Positions 1 to 8,738 of a stretch of DNA of 42,500 nucleotides are shown here, piece by piece (positions within the stretch are counted from its first letter, which is position 1; each line of letters begins with the position of its first letter). Both the position numbers and the translations under genes were made by a program. The DNA is taken from positions 1-42,500 of the forward strand of contig CALAZQ010000190.1 of the NCBI GenBank assembly GCA_937926325.1, written 5' to 3'. Source of the stretch: an uncultured Planctomycetaceae bacterium (GTDB taxonomy: Bacteria > Planctomycetota > Planctomycetia > Pirellulales > UBA1268). The notes beneath the pieces were generated by a model, which was not told the origin of the DNA, made no database searches, and worked only from the letters and a program-made list of their open reading frames with translations.

Positions 1-321
1 CGCATGCCCGGTGGCGATGCCCTCGGGTGAGACCATGGTGTCGTCGTCAAGCAGGACCGGCGGCGGTGTGACGGGCCGGGGGTGGCCGTTGGAAAGTGAC
101 GGCGGCGGAGCGGCGACCGCTGGCAGTGCCACTGCCACAGCCTGCCCGTTGCCGGCATGGCCATTGGACACAGGACCGTCTTCGGCAGCAGCAAGCGATT
201 CGAAGTAACGCCGCCAATCGGCCGGCACACTCGCGGGATCGCTCTGGTATTGGGCGAAAAGATCCTCAAGAAATGCAAGATTCGCCGTTCCGGCCGAATC
301 AATGCTCGCGGTGGTGGTCAC
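1..321 (-). CDS. sucA: 2-oxoglutarate dehydrogenase E1 component, N-terminal part (runs off left edge)
   Basis: This is the thiamine-diphosphate E1 subunit that decarboxylates 2-oxoglutarate in the TCA cycle. Only the first 107 codons are in the window. Reading from a GTG at 321, residues about 14-40 have the E1o N-terminal pattern: NLAFLEDLFAQYQSDP, then VPADWRRYFE. In this family that short helix contacts the E2 core. It is followed by an Ala/Pro/Asn-rich linker. The GTG lies 16 bases after the stop of the upstream E2 gene on the same strand, so the two are probably co-transcribed. No in-frame ATG lies between the E2 stop and this codon, which supports the GTG start. The catalytic domains are outside the window, so the assignment rests on the N-terminal motif and the context. 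A different thiamine-dependent E1o-like enzyme such as a KGD-type decarboxylase is possible. Confidence 0.8.
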   Translation of the reverse strand, partial: MTTTASIDSAGTANLAFLEDLFAQYQSDPASVPADWRRYFESLAAAEDGPVSNGHAGNGQAVAVALPAVAAPPPSLSNGHPRPVTPPPVLLDDDTMVSPEGIATGHA

Positions 322-337
322 GGTGGGGTTCCGTTGG

Positions 338-1663
338 TCACATGGCCAGCAACAGCCGGCCGGGGCTTTCGAGATAGCCGATCACTTCCTTCAGAAATCT
401 GGCCGCCAGAGCACCGTCGATGACCCGGTGGTCGTACGACAGCGACAGAGGCATCATCAGGCGGGGTTCGATCCGATCTTCGACGACCACCGGCAGTTTC
501 CGGGACCGACCGATCAGCAGGATGGCCACCTCGGGCCAGTTGATGATCGGCGTCGAATAACTGCCTCCGATGGCGCCGAGATTGCTGATGGTGAAGGTCC
601 CGCCACGGAGGTCTTCAACACCGTACTGGGCATTCTTCGCCTTCTCGGCGGTCTGGGCAATCGCCTGGGCGATGTGCGGAATCGACTGCTGATCACAGTC
701 CCGCAGCACCGGCACCACGAGGCCACGCGGCGTATCGACCGCGAGGCCGACGTTGACGTAGTCCTTGTAGATCAGCTCACCCTTGTCCATATCGACCGAG
801 GCATTCACCTCGGGGTGCTGCCGCAACGACAGGCTGACCGCCTTGACGACAAACGCCAAGGCAGTGAGCTTGACGTCGGTCTTGGCGTATTCGGCGGCAC
901 TCTCCTTCCGCAGCCGCTCAAGTTCGGTCACGTCTGCGTCGTCAAAATTGGTCAGATGAGGAATGGTCGAGACACTGCGGACCATGTTGGCAGCGATCGT
1001 CTTCCGCATCCGCGACATCTGTTCGCGGTGGATCGGGCCCCACTCGTCGCGGTCGCCAGCGGTGGCCTGCTGCGTCGCGGCGCCACCGCCGCCTCGGCGA
1101 ACCGCCGCCACCACATCCTCGCGGAGGATGCGGCCAGACGGACCGGTGCCAGTGACCCGAGCCAGATCGACACCCAGTTCGCGGGCCAGCCGCCGAACGG
1201 CAGGACCTGCCGGCTCGGCAGCAGCCTGATGACCGCCGCCAGCATCAGCACGACCGTTCGTATCGACTGCAGGAGCGGCCTGTGCAACGGCCACGGGCTG
1301 CGGGGCGGGCTCTGGCGGCGGCGGTGCCGCCACCGGGGCAGGGGCAGCAGGCTGCTCTGCGGGAGGGGCCGCCGGCTCAGGGATGGCAGCCACAGGCGGT
1401 GCCGCGGGAGCAGGGGCTGCCGCCCCGGCCGCCTCCAACGACAACAGCTCTTGACCGACCGAAACCGTGTCGCCCTTCTTGACCAGCACCTCCTTGACGA
1501 CCCCGCCCGGCGGGCAGGGCACCTCGATCACCGCCTTATCGGTTTCGACCTCGAGCACAGCCTGACCAGGTTTGACCGAATCACCCGGGGCTACCAGAAC
1601 CGAAACGACGTCTCCAGAGTCGATGTTTTCACCCAGGTCGGGCAGTGTGAATGCTGTCGCCAT
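338..1663 (-). CDS. aceF: 2-oxoacid dehydrogenase E2 (dihydrolipoyl acyltransferase)
   Basis: This is the E2 core of a 2-oxoacid dehydrogenase complex, which moves the acyl group from E1 to CoA. The 441 residues show the usual order. A single N-terminal lipoyl domain (about 1-78) has the lipoylated lysine in ETDKAV (K43). A long Ala/Pro linker (about 79-150) follows. The peripheral-subunit-binding domain (about 153-190) contains VRRLARELGVDL and GPSGRI. The C-terminal catalytic domain has the active-site motif YDHRVIDG, with His412 and Asp416. One lipoyl domain is fewer than the three in E. coli AceF. The gene lies between aceE upstream and an E1o gene 16 bases downstream. Position after aceE favours acetyl transfer, but the sequence alone does not exclude succinyl transfer or sharing between both complexes. 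Confidence 0.93.
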   Translation of the reverse strand: MATAFTLPDLGENIDSGDVVSVLVAPGDSVKPGQAVLEVETDKAVIEVPCPPGGVVKEVLVKKGDTVSVGQELLSLEAAGAAAPAPAAPPVAAIPEPAAPPAEQPAAPAPVAAPPPPEPAPQPVAVAQAAPAVDTNGRADAGGGHQAAAEPAGPAVRRLARELGVDLARVTGTGPSGRILREDVVAAVRRGGGGAATQQATAGDRDEWGPIHREQMSRMRKTIAANMVRSVSTIPHLTNFDDADVTELERLRKESAAEYAKTDVKLTALAFVVKAVSLSLRQHPEVNASVDMDKGELIYKDYVNVGLAVDTPRGLVVPVLRDCDQQSIPHIAQAIAQTAEKAKNAQYGVEDLRGGTFTISNLGAIGGSYSTPIINWPEVAILLIGRSRKLPVVVEDRIEPRLMMPLSLSYDHRVIDGALAARFLKEVIGYLESPGRLLLAM

Positions 1664-1818
1664 GCTTACTCACAAGGTGGTCAAAACGTCGCTGAAATGC
1701 GCCTCAAACCGCTCGGCCGGGCAGCCGCCGACGGCTGAAAAATTCTCTTCACAATAGTACCAGATGTTTCGGGCAACGACGCCTGCACCAGAGGGAAATT
1801 TGCGTTCGCCGGTCGCCA

Positions 1819-4668
1819 TCAGGCCATGGCGGCATCGACCTTCTCGGGATCGACCCCGAGCGTCTCAATCGCCTTGGTGACCTGATCAGCCCCGATCGCG
1901 CCCCGCTGGGCCAGCTGATAGAGCGTGCCGATGACAATGCACTCGGCATCAACCTCGAAATGCCGCCGCAGCGGCCCCCGGGTCTCGCTGCGGCCAAACC
2001 CATCGGTGCCAAGCGTGAACAGCCCGCCGGGGATCCAGGGATCAAGCTGCTCGGGTACCGCCCGGACATGGTCGCTGGCCGCCACAAACACACCCTCGGC
2101 AGCAGCCAGGGTCGTTTCCAGATAGCTCTGCCGCGGGTCGGCCTCAGGGTGCAGCATGTTCCAGCGACGGCACTCCTGGGCTTCTCGCCGCAGCTCCTTC
2201 CAGCTGGTGACGCTCCAGACCGTGCTGGAGACGCCCCAGGAATCGGCGAGCATTTCTGCCGCCCGCAGCACCTCGCGGAGAATCGTCCCGGAACCGAGCA
2301 ACTGCACCTGGGGAAGATCGGCCGCCGGCTTCGCCGCTGTCACCTCCCGCAGCCGATAGATGCCCTTGAGGATGCCCTCTTCGCAGCCGGGGGGCATGGG
2401 CGGCATCTCGTAGTTTTCGTTGTAGACCGTGATGTAATAGATCCAGTCCTCCCCCTTGGCATACATCCGATCCATGCCGTCGAGCATGATCGTGACAACC
2501 TCGTAGACAAAGGCCGGGTCATAGGCCCGCACCGTCGGATAGGCCATCGCGAAGAGGTGGCTGTGGCCATCCTGATGCTGCAATCCCTCGCCGGCGAGCG
2601 TGGTGCGGCCAGCGGTGCCGCCCAGCATGAAGCCCCGGGCCCGCATGTCGCAGGCCGCCCAGATCAGGTCGCCGATCCGCTGGAAGCCAAACATCGAATA
2701 GTAGATGAAGATCGGGATCATCGGCACGCCATGACTGGAATAGGCGGTGCCGGCGGCGACGAAGCTCGACATGCTGCCGGCCTCGGTGATCCCCTCCTCC
2801 AGAATCTGCCCGTCCTTCGCTTCGCGATAGTACAGCAGCTGATCGGAATCGACCGGCTCATAGAGCTGACCGGTGTGGGCATAGATGCCGCACTGCTTGA
2901 AGAGCGGATCCATGCCGAAGGTTCGTGACTCGTCGGGCACGATCGGCACGATGTACTTCCCGACCGACTTATCCTTCAGCAGCGAGGCCATCAGGGTCAC
3001 CGCCCCGGTGGTGGTCGAGACCTCGCGGCCGGCGCTCTTCTCAATGAAGGGCCGGTAGTCGTCGAGCGATGGCGTCTTGAGCAGCGGGCCGGTCAACGGC
3101 CGGGTCGGCACGTAGCCGCCGAGGGCCTCCCGCCGCTCCCGCAGATATTTCATCTCGGGCGAGTCATCAGCCGGCTTGTAGAACGGCGCCTTGGCCACCT
3201 CATCGTCAGAAATTGGAATACCAAACCGCGAACGGAAGGCCCGCAGTTCCTCTTCGTTCAGTTTCTTCTGCTGATGGGTGACGTTCCGGCCCTCACCGAC
3301 CTCGCCCAGGCCATAACCCTTGATCGTCTTGGCGATAACGACCGTCGGCCGGTTGGGCATGTCACGGTCGTTGACCGCCTTGTGATAGGCGGCAAACACC
3401 TTCTCCGGGTCGTGGCCGCCCCGGCGGAGCTTTTTCAGCTTCTCGTCGGAGAGATGGGCCACCATTTCGGCTAGTCTTGGGTCGGTGCCGAAGAAATGCT
3501 CGCGGATGTAGCTGCCGGGCATGACGACATATTTTTGGTACTGGCCGTCAACCACCTCGCCCATCCGCTGCACCAGCAGGCCGTGATCATCCTGGGCAAG
3601 CAGTGAATCCCACTCCTCACCCCAGATCACCTTGATCACATTCCAGCCAGCACCGCGGAAGACCCCTTCCAGCTCCTGGATGATCTTGCCGTTGCCGCGA
3701 ACCGGCCCATCGAGCCGCTGCAGGTTGCAGTTGATGACGAACACCAGGTTGTCGAGGCCTTCCCGGGTGGCCAGTGAGATCGCCCCCAGGGTCTCTGGTT
3801 CGTCGCACTCGCCGTCACCGATGAAACACCAGACCCGCTGCTTGCTGGTGTCTTTGATGCCCCGATCCTGCAGGTATTTATTGAACCGGGCCTGATAGAT
3901 CGCCATGATCGGGCCGAGCCCCATGGAGACCGTGGGGTACTCCCAGAAGCCGGGCATCAGCCACGGATGCGGGTAACTCGACAGTCCGCCCCCGTCGGCC
4001 AGTTCGCGGCGGAAGTTCTCGAGGTTCTTCTCGGTCAGGCGGCCCTCAACGAAGGCCCGAGCGTAGATGCCGGGCGAGGCATGCCCCTGGAAATAGACCT
4101 GATCGCCAGAATAGTCATCGCCCCGGCCGCGGATGAAGTGGTTGAGGGCGACCTCGTAGAGCGTGGCGGATGAGGCGAAGGTCGAGATGTGGCCGCCGAT
4201 GCTCTTGTCTTCGCGATTGGCCCGGACGACCATCGCCATCGCGTTCCAGCGAATGATGCTCTTGATCCGCCGTTCCAGTTCCCGGTTGCCCGGGAACGGA
4301 GCCTGCCGGTCGGTCGGGATCGTGTTGATGTAGGGCGTGGTGACGACGAAGGGAATCTGCACACCCAGGCGATAGGCCTCCTGCTCGACCGCATGCAGCA
4401 GGTAGCTGGCCCGGTCAGCCCCGCGGCTTTCCAACACGTACCGGAGGGAATCGAGCCATTCTTGTGTTTCGGTCGGGTCGGCATCGACCGCGACCACGCC
4501 ATCGGCCGGCTGCGGCTGACCGCTGGTCGAGCCGCTCGCCTGGCCAATCGACATCTGGGCCTGCGCCCCCGGGGGCAGCACCCCGTTGCCGGACGCCTCT
4601 TTTTCCGTGTCGACCGCCCCGACACCTGACACACCACCGCGGGACTGGTCCAACTCGGAACTGGCCAT
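1819..4668 (-). CDS. aceE: pyruvate dehydrogenase E1 component, homodimeric type
   Basis: AceE is the thiamine-diphosphate-dependent E1 that decarboxylates pyruvate and acetylates the lipoyl group of E2. The protein has 949 residues against about 887 in E. coli. The surplus is an N-terminal tail of roughly 65 residues rich in Gly, Ser and Gln, before the conserved start ETQEWLDSLRYVLES. Diagnostic segments are IGGHISTFASSATLYEVALN (about 157-176), FQGHASPGIYARAF, and the thiamine-binding motif beginning GDGECDEPETLGA at about 284 and ending near VINCN. All of these follow the homodimeric AceE family and not the alpha/beta E1 type. It lies between lpd (117 bases upstream) and the E2 gene (155 bases downstream) on the same strand, forming a complete E3-E1-E2 set. 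Confidence 0.96.
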   Translation of the reverse strand: MASSELDQSRGGVSGVGAVDTEKEASGNGVLPPGAQAQMSIGQASGSTSGQPQPADGVVAVDADPTETQEWLDSLRYVLESRGADRASYLLHAVEQEAYRLGVQIPFVVTTPYINTIPTDRQAPFPGNRELERRIKSIIRWNAMAMVVRANREDKSIGGHISTFASSATLYEVALNHFIRGRGDDYSGDQVYFQGHASPGIYARAFVEGRLTEKNLENFRRELADGGGLSSYPHPWLMPGFWEYPTVSMGLGPIMAIYQARFNKYLQDRGIKDTSKQRVWCFIGDGECDEPETLGAISLATREGLDNLVFVINCNLQRLDGPVRGNGKIIQELEGVFRGAGWNVIKVIWGEEWDSLLAQDDHGLLVQRMGEVVDGQYQKYVVMPGSYIREHFFGTDPRLAEMVAHLSDEKLKKLRRGGHDPEKVFAAYHKAVNDRDMPNRPTVVIAKTIKGYGLGEVGEGRNVTHQQKKLNEEELRAFRSRFGIPISDDEVAKAPFYKPADDSPEMKYLRERREALGGYVPTRPLTGPLLKTPSLDDYRPFIEKSAGREVSTTTGAVTLMASLLKDKSVGKYIVPIVPDESRTFGMDPLFKQCGIYAHTGQLYEPVDSDQLLYYREAKDGQILEEGITEAGSMSSFVAAGTAYSSHGVPMIPIFIYYSMFGFQRIGDLIWAACDMRARGFMLGGTAGRTTLAGEGLQHQDGHSHLFAMAYPTVRAYDPAFVYEVVTIMLDGMDRMYAKGEDWIYYITVYNENYEMPPMPPGCEEGILKGIYRLREVTAAKPAADLPQVQLLGSGTILREVLRAAEMLADSWGVSSTVWSVTSWKELRREAQECRRWNMLHPEADPRQSYLETTLAAAEGVFVAASDHVRAVPEQLDPWIPGGLFTLGTDGFGRSETRGPLRRHFEVDAECIVIGTLYQLAQRGAIGADQVTKAIETLGVDPEKVDAAMA

Positions 4669-4785
4669 CGATTTCTCCAGGACGGACTCTGTTGACGTTG
4701 AGGATTATCCCGACACAGGCAGCGGCCGTAAAGCCTGTTCCCGCCAGCCGGCGAAAGAACGGGGGCGGCCGCTGACTGCCTCTGC

Positions 4786-6207
4786 CTACCGCGCTGCCGC
4801 CTCGGTTCGGGGACGATAGATCTCGGTCGCCACCCCAAAATAGTTCTCGGCAGAGAACGCGACGGTTTCACCGAGTGTGGGGTGGGGGTGAATGGTCTCG
4901 GAAAGATCGCGGGCCGAGCAGCCCATTTCGATCGCCAGGGCTCCCTCGGCGATCAGTTCTCCAGCCCCGGGGCCGACGATGCCGACCCCCAACACCTGGT
5001 CGCTTTCGGGGTCGATCAGGATTTTGGTCATGCCGTCGATTCGGCCGAGGGCATGCGCCCGGCCGCTGGCGGCCCAGGGGTAACGGCTGACTTCCACCTC
5101 GCGGCCGGCGGTAGCGGCCTCGTGTTCGGTCAGGCCGGCCCAGGCAATTTCGGGGTCGGTGAAGACCACCGCCGGAATGGCCCGCGGTTCAAACAGGGCC
5201 GGCTCACCATGCAACGCCTCGACCGCGACCTTGCCCTGGTGACTGGCCCGATGAGCCAGCATCGGCTCGCCGCAGACATCACCGATCGCCAGGATGCGGG
5301 GATCGGCCGTTCGCTGCTGGCCATCGACCCCGACGAACCCCTTGGCGTCAATGACGACATCGGTGTTTTCCAGGCCGATCCCGTCAGAGTTGGGCCGCCG
5401 ACCCACAGCCACCAGCACCCGGGAGAAGGTCTGGCTGGTCGCCCCGTCCGGTCCCTCGAAAAAGACCTCGATGCCGTCCCCCCGGTCCTCCAGCCGAACC
5501 ACCTTCGTCTGCAGCCGGATGGCCGCAAAGAGCTTGTCCAGCCGCTTGTGCAGCGGCTTGACCAGGTCACGGTCGGCGCCGGGCAGCAGGCCGTCGGTCA
5601 GTTCGACCACCGACACCTGCGAGCCGAGTTCGGCGTAGACGGTGCCCATTTCCAGGCCGATATAGCCGCCACCGATCACCAACAGCGACTCCGGAATGTC
5701 GGCCAGTTCCAGGGCGGTCGTCGAGTCCATCACCCGGGGGCTGCCGATGTCGAAGGCCGGGATCTTGGCTGGCCGGGAGCCACTCGCGAGGATGCAGTGG
5801 TCGAACGTCAGCGTTTCACTGCCGCCGTCGGCCAGGGCAATCGCGAGGCTCCCGGAGTCGGCAAAGCGGGCCTCGCCCTGCACGACCCGGACATTCCGCC
5901 GTTTGGCCAACTGGGCCAGCCCGCCGGTGAGGGCTCCGATCACTTTCTCCTTGCGGGCCCGCAGGGCATCGATCGCGATGGTCGGTTTGGAAAAGCTGAT
6001 GCCCCAGTCCTCCATTTCGCGGGCCTCGGCCAGCACCCGGCCCACGTGCAGCAGCGCTTTGGACGGGATACAGCCCCGTAGCAGGCAGGTGCCGCCCAGC
6101 CGGGGGTCTTTCTCGACCAGGGTCACTTCCATGCCGAGGTCGGCGGCCAGAAAAGCTGCTGCATAGCCACCCGGTCCGCCACCGAGCACCACAAGCGGTG
6201 CGTGCAT
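4786..6207 (-). CDS. lpdA: dihydrolipoyl dehydrogenase (E3)
   Basis: This FAD-containing disulfide oxidoreductase reoxidises the dihydrolipoyl group of E2 and reduces NAD+. Seen in the 473 residues: the N-terminal FAD Rossmann motif VLGGGPGGYAAA (about 7-18), the redox-active cysteine pair in GGTCLLRGCIPSK (C41 and C46), a second nucleotide-binding motif VIGGGYIGLEMG for NAD, the FAD motif AIGDVCGEPMLAH, and the C-terminal catalytic dyad in HPHPTLGE (His442, Glu447). Length and motifs match family norms. It is the first gene of the cluster with aceE, aceF and the E1o gene, so the same E3 may serve both complexes. It is divergent from the HTTM gene that starts at 6333. Confidence 0.96.
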   Translation of the reverse strand: MHAPLVVLGGGPGGYAAAFLAADLGMEVTLVEKDPRLGGTCLLRGCIPSKALLHVGRVLAEAREMEDWGISFSKPTIAIDALRARKEKVIGALTGGLAQLAKRRNVRVVQGEARFADSGSLAIALADGGSETLTFDHCILASGSRPAKIPAFDIGSPRVMDSTTALELADIPESLLVIGGGYIGLEMGTVYAELGSQVSVVELTDGLLPGADRDLVKPLHKRLDKLFAAIRLQTKVVRLEDRGDGIEVFFEGPDGATSQTFSRVLVAVGRRPNSDGIGLENTDVVIDAKGFVGVDGQQRTADPRILAIGDVCGEPMLAHRASHQGKVAVEALHGEPALFEPRAIPAVVFTDPEIAWAGLTEHEAATAGREVEVSRYPWAASGRAHALGRIDGMTKILIDPESDQVLGVGIVGPGAGELIAEGALAIEMGCSARDLSETIHPHPTLGETVAFSAENYFGVATEIYRPRTEAAAR

Positions 6208-6332
6208 GAATGTCTCCTGTTGTTACCTGCGAATGAGTGGGGCCGCAGAGGCCGCCGGGCCTGCCTCCAGAACGTTGCGGTGGCCCGAACGCTCGCTGCT
6301 GTTGTAGTTTCGCAGCGACGTTCCTTCAAGAA

Positions 6333-7865
6333 ATGCCCCGGAACTCTCGCTCCGTGCCTCCTTCGCTCGTCTCACCCGCTGGCAGGCTGCTGGCCGGTGT
6401 TCAGTCGGTCGCCTGTCTCGACCGCCGCAGTCTGGCGGTGTTCAGGATCGCCGCCGGCTGCCTGCTGATCGCCGACGCCGGCCTGCGGAGCCGCGATTTC
6501 TGGCTGTTCCTGAGCCCGCAGGGCGTCTTTCCGCTACCGGTGTTGCGGGAATATCTCGGCCCCGGTTGCTGGTCGCTGAGTTTTTTGTCCGGCGATCTTC
6601 GTTGGCAGGGGCTGGTGCTGGCCTTTGAGGCCGCTGCCGGGCTGCTGCTGGCGATCGGGCTGTTCACGCCCCTGGCCTGCCTGCTGGCCTGGGTGGCCTG
6701 GGTCAGCCTGCTGCGGCGGACGGCGCCGGCCCTGAACGCCGGCGACTACTGGCTGGCCTGTCTGCTGTTCTGGGGCATATTCCTGCCGCTGGGGGATCGC
6801 TGGTCGGCCGACGCCCGGCGGCGGCAACCGCCTGGCGACAGTGACGTCTGTTCGCCGGCCTCGTTGGCCTTTGTCCTCCAGGTGCTGGTGGTCTATCTGA
6901 TTGCCGGCTGGTCAAAGCTCGGCGGAGCCTGGCTGGAAGGCACCGCCGTCGGCTTCGCCCTCTCGCCGCACGACCACGGCACCCCCTGGGGGGCCGGGCT
7001 GGGCAAGATCAGCTGGCTGATTCGACCGCTGACCTGGGGAACGGTCGCGCTGGAACTGCTGGGACCGCTGGCTTATTTGATCATTCAACACCGTCGCGTT
7101 CGCCGCGCGATCGGCATGGTGTTCATCCTGTTTCACCTCGGCATCTGGAGCACGATGACGGTCGGCCTGTTCGCACCGGTGGGCATCGCGGCCTGGCTGG
7201 CGCTGCTGCCGGCTGGGGCGGCTTCGCGGTCGCCCAGTTCAGACCGACCAGCCGGCACCAGCCGGTTATGGCCGCGGGTCGGAGCTTGGGCCGTTGCCTG
7301 CGGGGGCGTGGTCGCCGTGGCCGCCGCCGCCCAGGCCACGCTGCGGCCGCGGCAGCAGACCCCCACCTGGCTGGCCACGGCGGTCAACCTGCTCTGCCTC
7401 GACCAGTCGTGGGCCATGTTCGGGGATGTCGGCCCGGTGGAGCAGTGGGCGACCGGCCGAGCGGTGCTGGCCGACGGCCGGGTTGTCGATCTCCTGCGGC
7501 GGGGTCGTCCGTATGAGCCGGTTCGGCCGCAGGGTGGTTTCTGGTCGCTCCCCAACCACCGCTGGCACAAGCTGTTCTGGGAACTGCCCAAACCGCGGCA
7601 GGGGCCACTGCGGCCGGCGGTGGCCGCGGGCCTGGTGGCCGACTGGAACCGGCGGCATCCCCCAACGCAGGCTGTGAAGTCGCTGGAACTGACCTCGACC
7701 CGAGTCGTCCATCCCGGCCGCAGGCATCCGGCCGAGTTTCCGTTGCTCACACCGGAGGGAGTTGCCGTCGGCAACGCCCCCGACACGGTGCTGCGGCGAT
7801 GGGTGCTGGCACGGTGGCGACCCGGTGACGGCAGCAGCCTCGACCGGTTTTTGGAAAACCGTTGA
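6333..7865 (+). CDS. HTTM-domain integral membrane protein
   Basis: The N-terminal two-thirds is a multi-pass membrane region of the HTTM type, the domain related to vitamin-K-dependent gamma-carboxylase. Supporting segments are the opening SLAVFRIAAGCLLIADAG, a loop YLGPGCWSLSF, a helix with LNAGDYWLACLLFWGIF, and YLIAGWSKLGGAWLEG. The C-terminal third is soluble, with DQSWAMFGDVGP and a GRVVDLLRRG segment seen in bacterial HTTM proteins. The ATG at 6333 gives 510 residues; an in-frame ATG at 6237 would add a Cys/Pro-rich tail that looks non-coding. The substrate of bacterial HTTM proteins is not known, and no partner gene beside it suggests one. Family assignment is from pattern recognition, so a function is not claimed. 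Confidence 0.8.
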   Translation: MPRNSRSVPPSLVSPAGRLLAGVQSVACLDRRSLAVFRIAAGCLLIADAGLRSRDFWLFLSPQGVFPLPVLREYLGPGCWSLSFLSGDLRWQGLVLAFEAAAGLLLAIGLFTPLACLLAWVAWVSLLRRTAPALNAGDYWLACLLFWGIFLPLGDRWSADARRRQPPGDSDVCSPASLAFVLQVLVVYLIAGWSKLGGAWLEGTAVGFALSPHDHGTPWGAGLGKISWLIRPLTWGTVALELLGPLAYLIIQHRRVRRAIGMVFILFHLGIWSTMTVGLFAPVGIAAWLALLPAGAASRSPSSDRPAGTSRLWPRVGAWAVACGGVVAVAAAAQATLRPRQQTPTWLATAVNLLCLDQSWAMFGDVGPVEQWATGRAVLADGRVVDLLRRGRPYEPVRPQGGFWSLPNHRWHKLFWELPKPRQGPLRPAVAAGLVADWNRRHPPTQAVKSLELTSTRVVHPGRRHPAEFPLLTPEGVAVGNAPDTVLRRWVLARWRPGDGSSLDRFLENR

Positions 7866-7893
7866 CGCCGAACCAGCACGCCGGCTGTAAACT
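7862..7893 (+). promoter_or_regulatory. possible promoter for tRNA-Leu
   Basis: TTGACG at 7862-7867 resembles a -35 box and TAAACT at 7888-7893 resembles a -10 box. The -10 lies 15 bases before the tRNA start, a normal distance. The spacer is 20 bases, longer than the preferred 17, so this is a weak prediction. The -35 overlaps the stop codon of the upstream gene. Confidence 0.35.
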
Positions 7894-7908
7894 AGAGCGA
7901 TTCCTTCA

Positions 7909-7990
<82 letters not shown>

Positions 7991-8017
7991 CTGTACGGCA
8001 CGTCGCGTGACGCCGGT

Positions 8018-8037
8018 CCGCCAGCTTCCGCTGGCGG
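8018..8037. repeat. 20-base palindrome, copy 1
   Basis: A perfect hairpin: stem CCGCCAGC, loop TTCC, stem GCTGGCGG. It lies 27 bases downstream of tRNA-Leu and is preceded by GT, as is the second copy at 8134. No T-run follows, so it is not a canonical intrinsic terminator, though it could stabilise or process transcript ends. Confidence 0.7.
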
Positions 8038-8133
8038 CTTCCAAACACTGGTACTCTGCTCGCTCCCCACGGCAGCCCCACTGGCAGCCGGGAGCGGAAG
8101 CGACCGGACACGCAGACCCCACGGTGCATCCGT

Positions 8134-8153
8134 CCGCCGGCTTCCGCTGGCGG
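8134..8153. repeat. 20-base palindrome, copy 2
   Basis: The same unit as at 8018 with one change: stem CCGCCGGC, loop TTCC, stem GCTGGCGG, where the changed base makes a G-T wobble that keeps the stem. It lies 16 bases beyond the end of the minus-strand TPR gene, so the two hairpins sit between the ends of the tRNA and the TPR gene. The pair may belong to a dispersed palindrome family. Confidence 0.65.
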
Positions 8154-8169
8154 GCTCCAGGGAGTGCTG

Positions 8170-8481
8170 TCAGCCCTGCATCATCCGGGCGCGGGCGAGG
8201 GCGTCCTCGGCCTCGGGGATTTTGCCGGCCTTCATGCAGGCCACGCTCAGGGCCGTGAAACTAAACGGCTCGGTGGGCTCGAGTTCGCAGACCCGGCGGG
8301 CGTGCGCTACCGCCTTCTCGTGCCGCTCCAGCCGAGTGCACCAAGCGGAAAGGGCCGAGTGGGCCAGGGCGAACTCGGGGTGTTCGGCAACCACCGCCTC
8401 GAGGGCGGCCACAGCTTCTTCTAATTTGCCTTCATCCTTGAGTTTTTCGGCGGCCGCATAAGCCTCATCTGGCGTTGGCAT
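8170..8481 (-). CDS. small tetratricopeptide-repeat protein
   Basis: A 103-residue protein made almost wholly of helical TPR-type repeats. Visible units include EAYAAAEKLKDEGKLEEAVA (about 6-25), ALAHSALSAWCTRLERHEKA (about 38-57), and FSFTALSVACMKAGKIPEAE near residues 73-92. Spacing of about 34 residues and the conserved small/aromatic positions support TPR. No signal peptide or membrane segment is visible. TPR proteins act as scaffolds; no partner can be inferred. It is divergent from lpxA, with 257 bases between them in which I see no other gene. Confidence 0.8.
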   Translation of the reverse strand: MPTPDEAYAAAEKLKDEGKLEEAVAALEAVVAEHPEFALAHSALSAWCTRLERHEKAVAHARRVCELEPTEPFSFTALSVACMKAGKIPEAEDALARARMMQG

Positions 8482-8738
8482 CGGCTGGCTGTTCCTCGTT
8501 CACGCGTGGATCGTTCATTTCCTCGACAGCCCGCATTGTAGCGTCCTGATCACGCAGGGCGGCGACCGGCAGGCTGGGCGTTCCCCGGGGTTGATGGCGG
8601 CCCGGCAAAACAGGCAGGCTCGGCCGGTTTTGGGGAACCTTCGGAAATGGCATTGAATCCAAGAGGCATCGATACCGATAAACCGCTGTCGGTGGCGGAA
8701 ACTCATGCCATCGCACATTTTCTCGTTGCAGGCACCCT

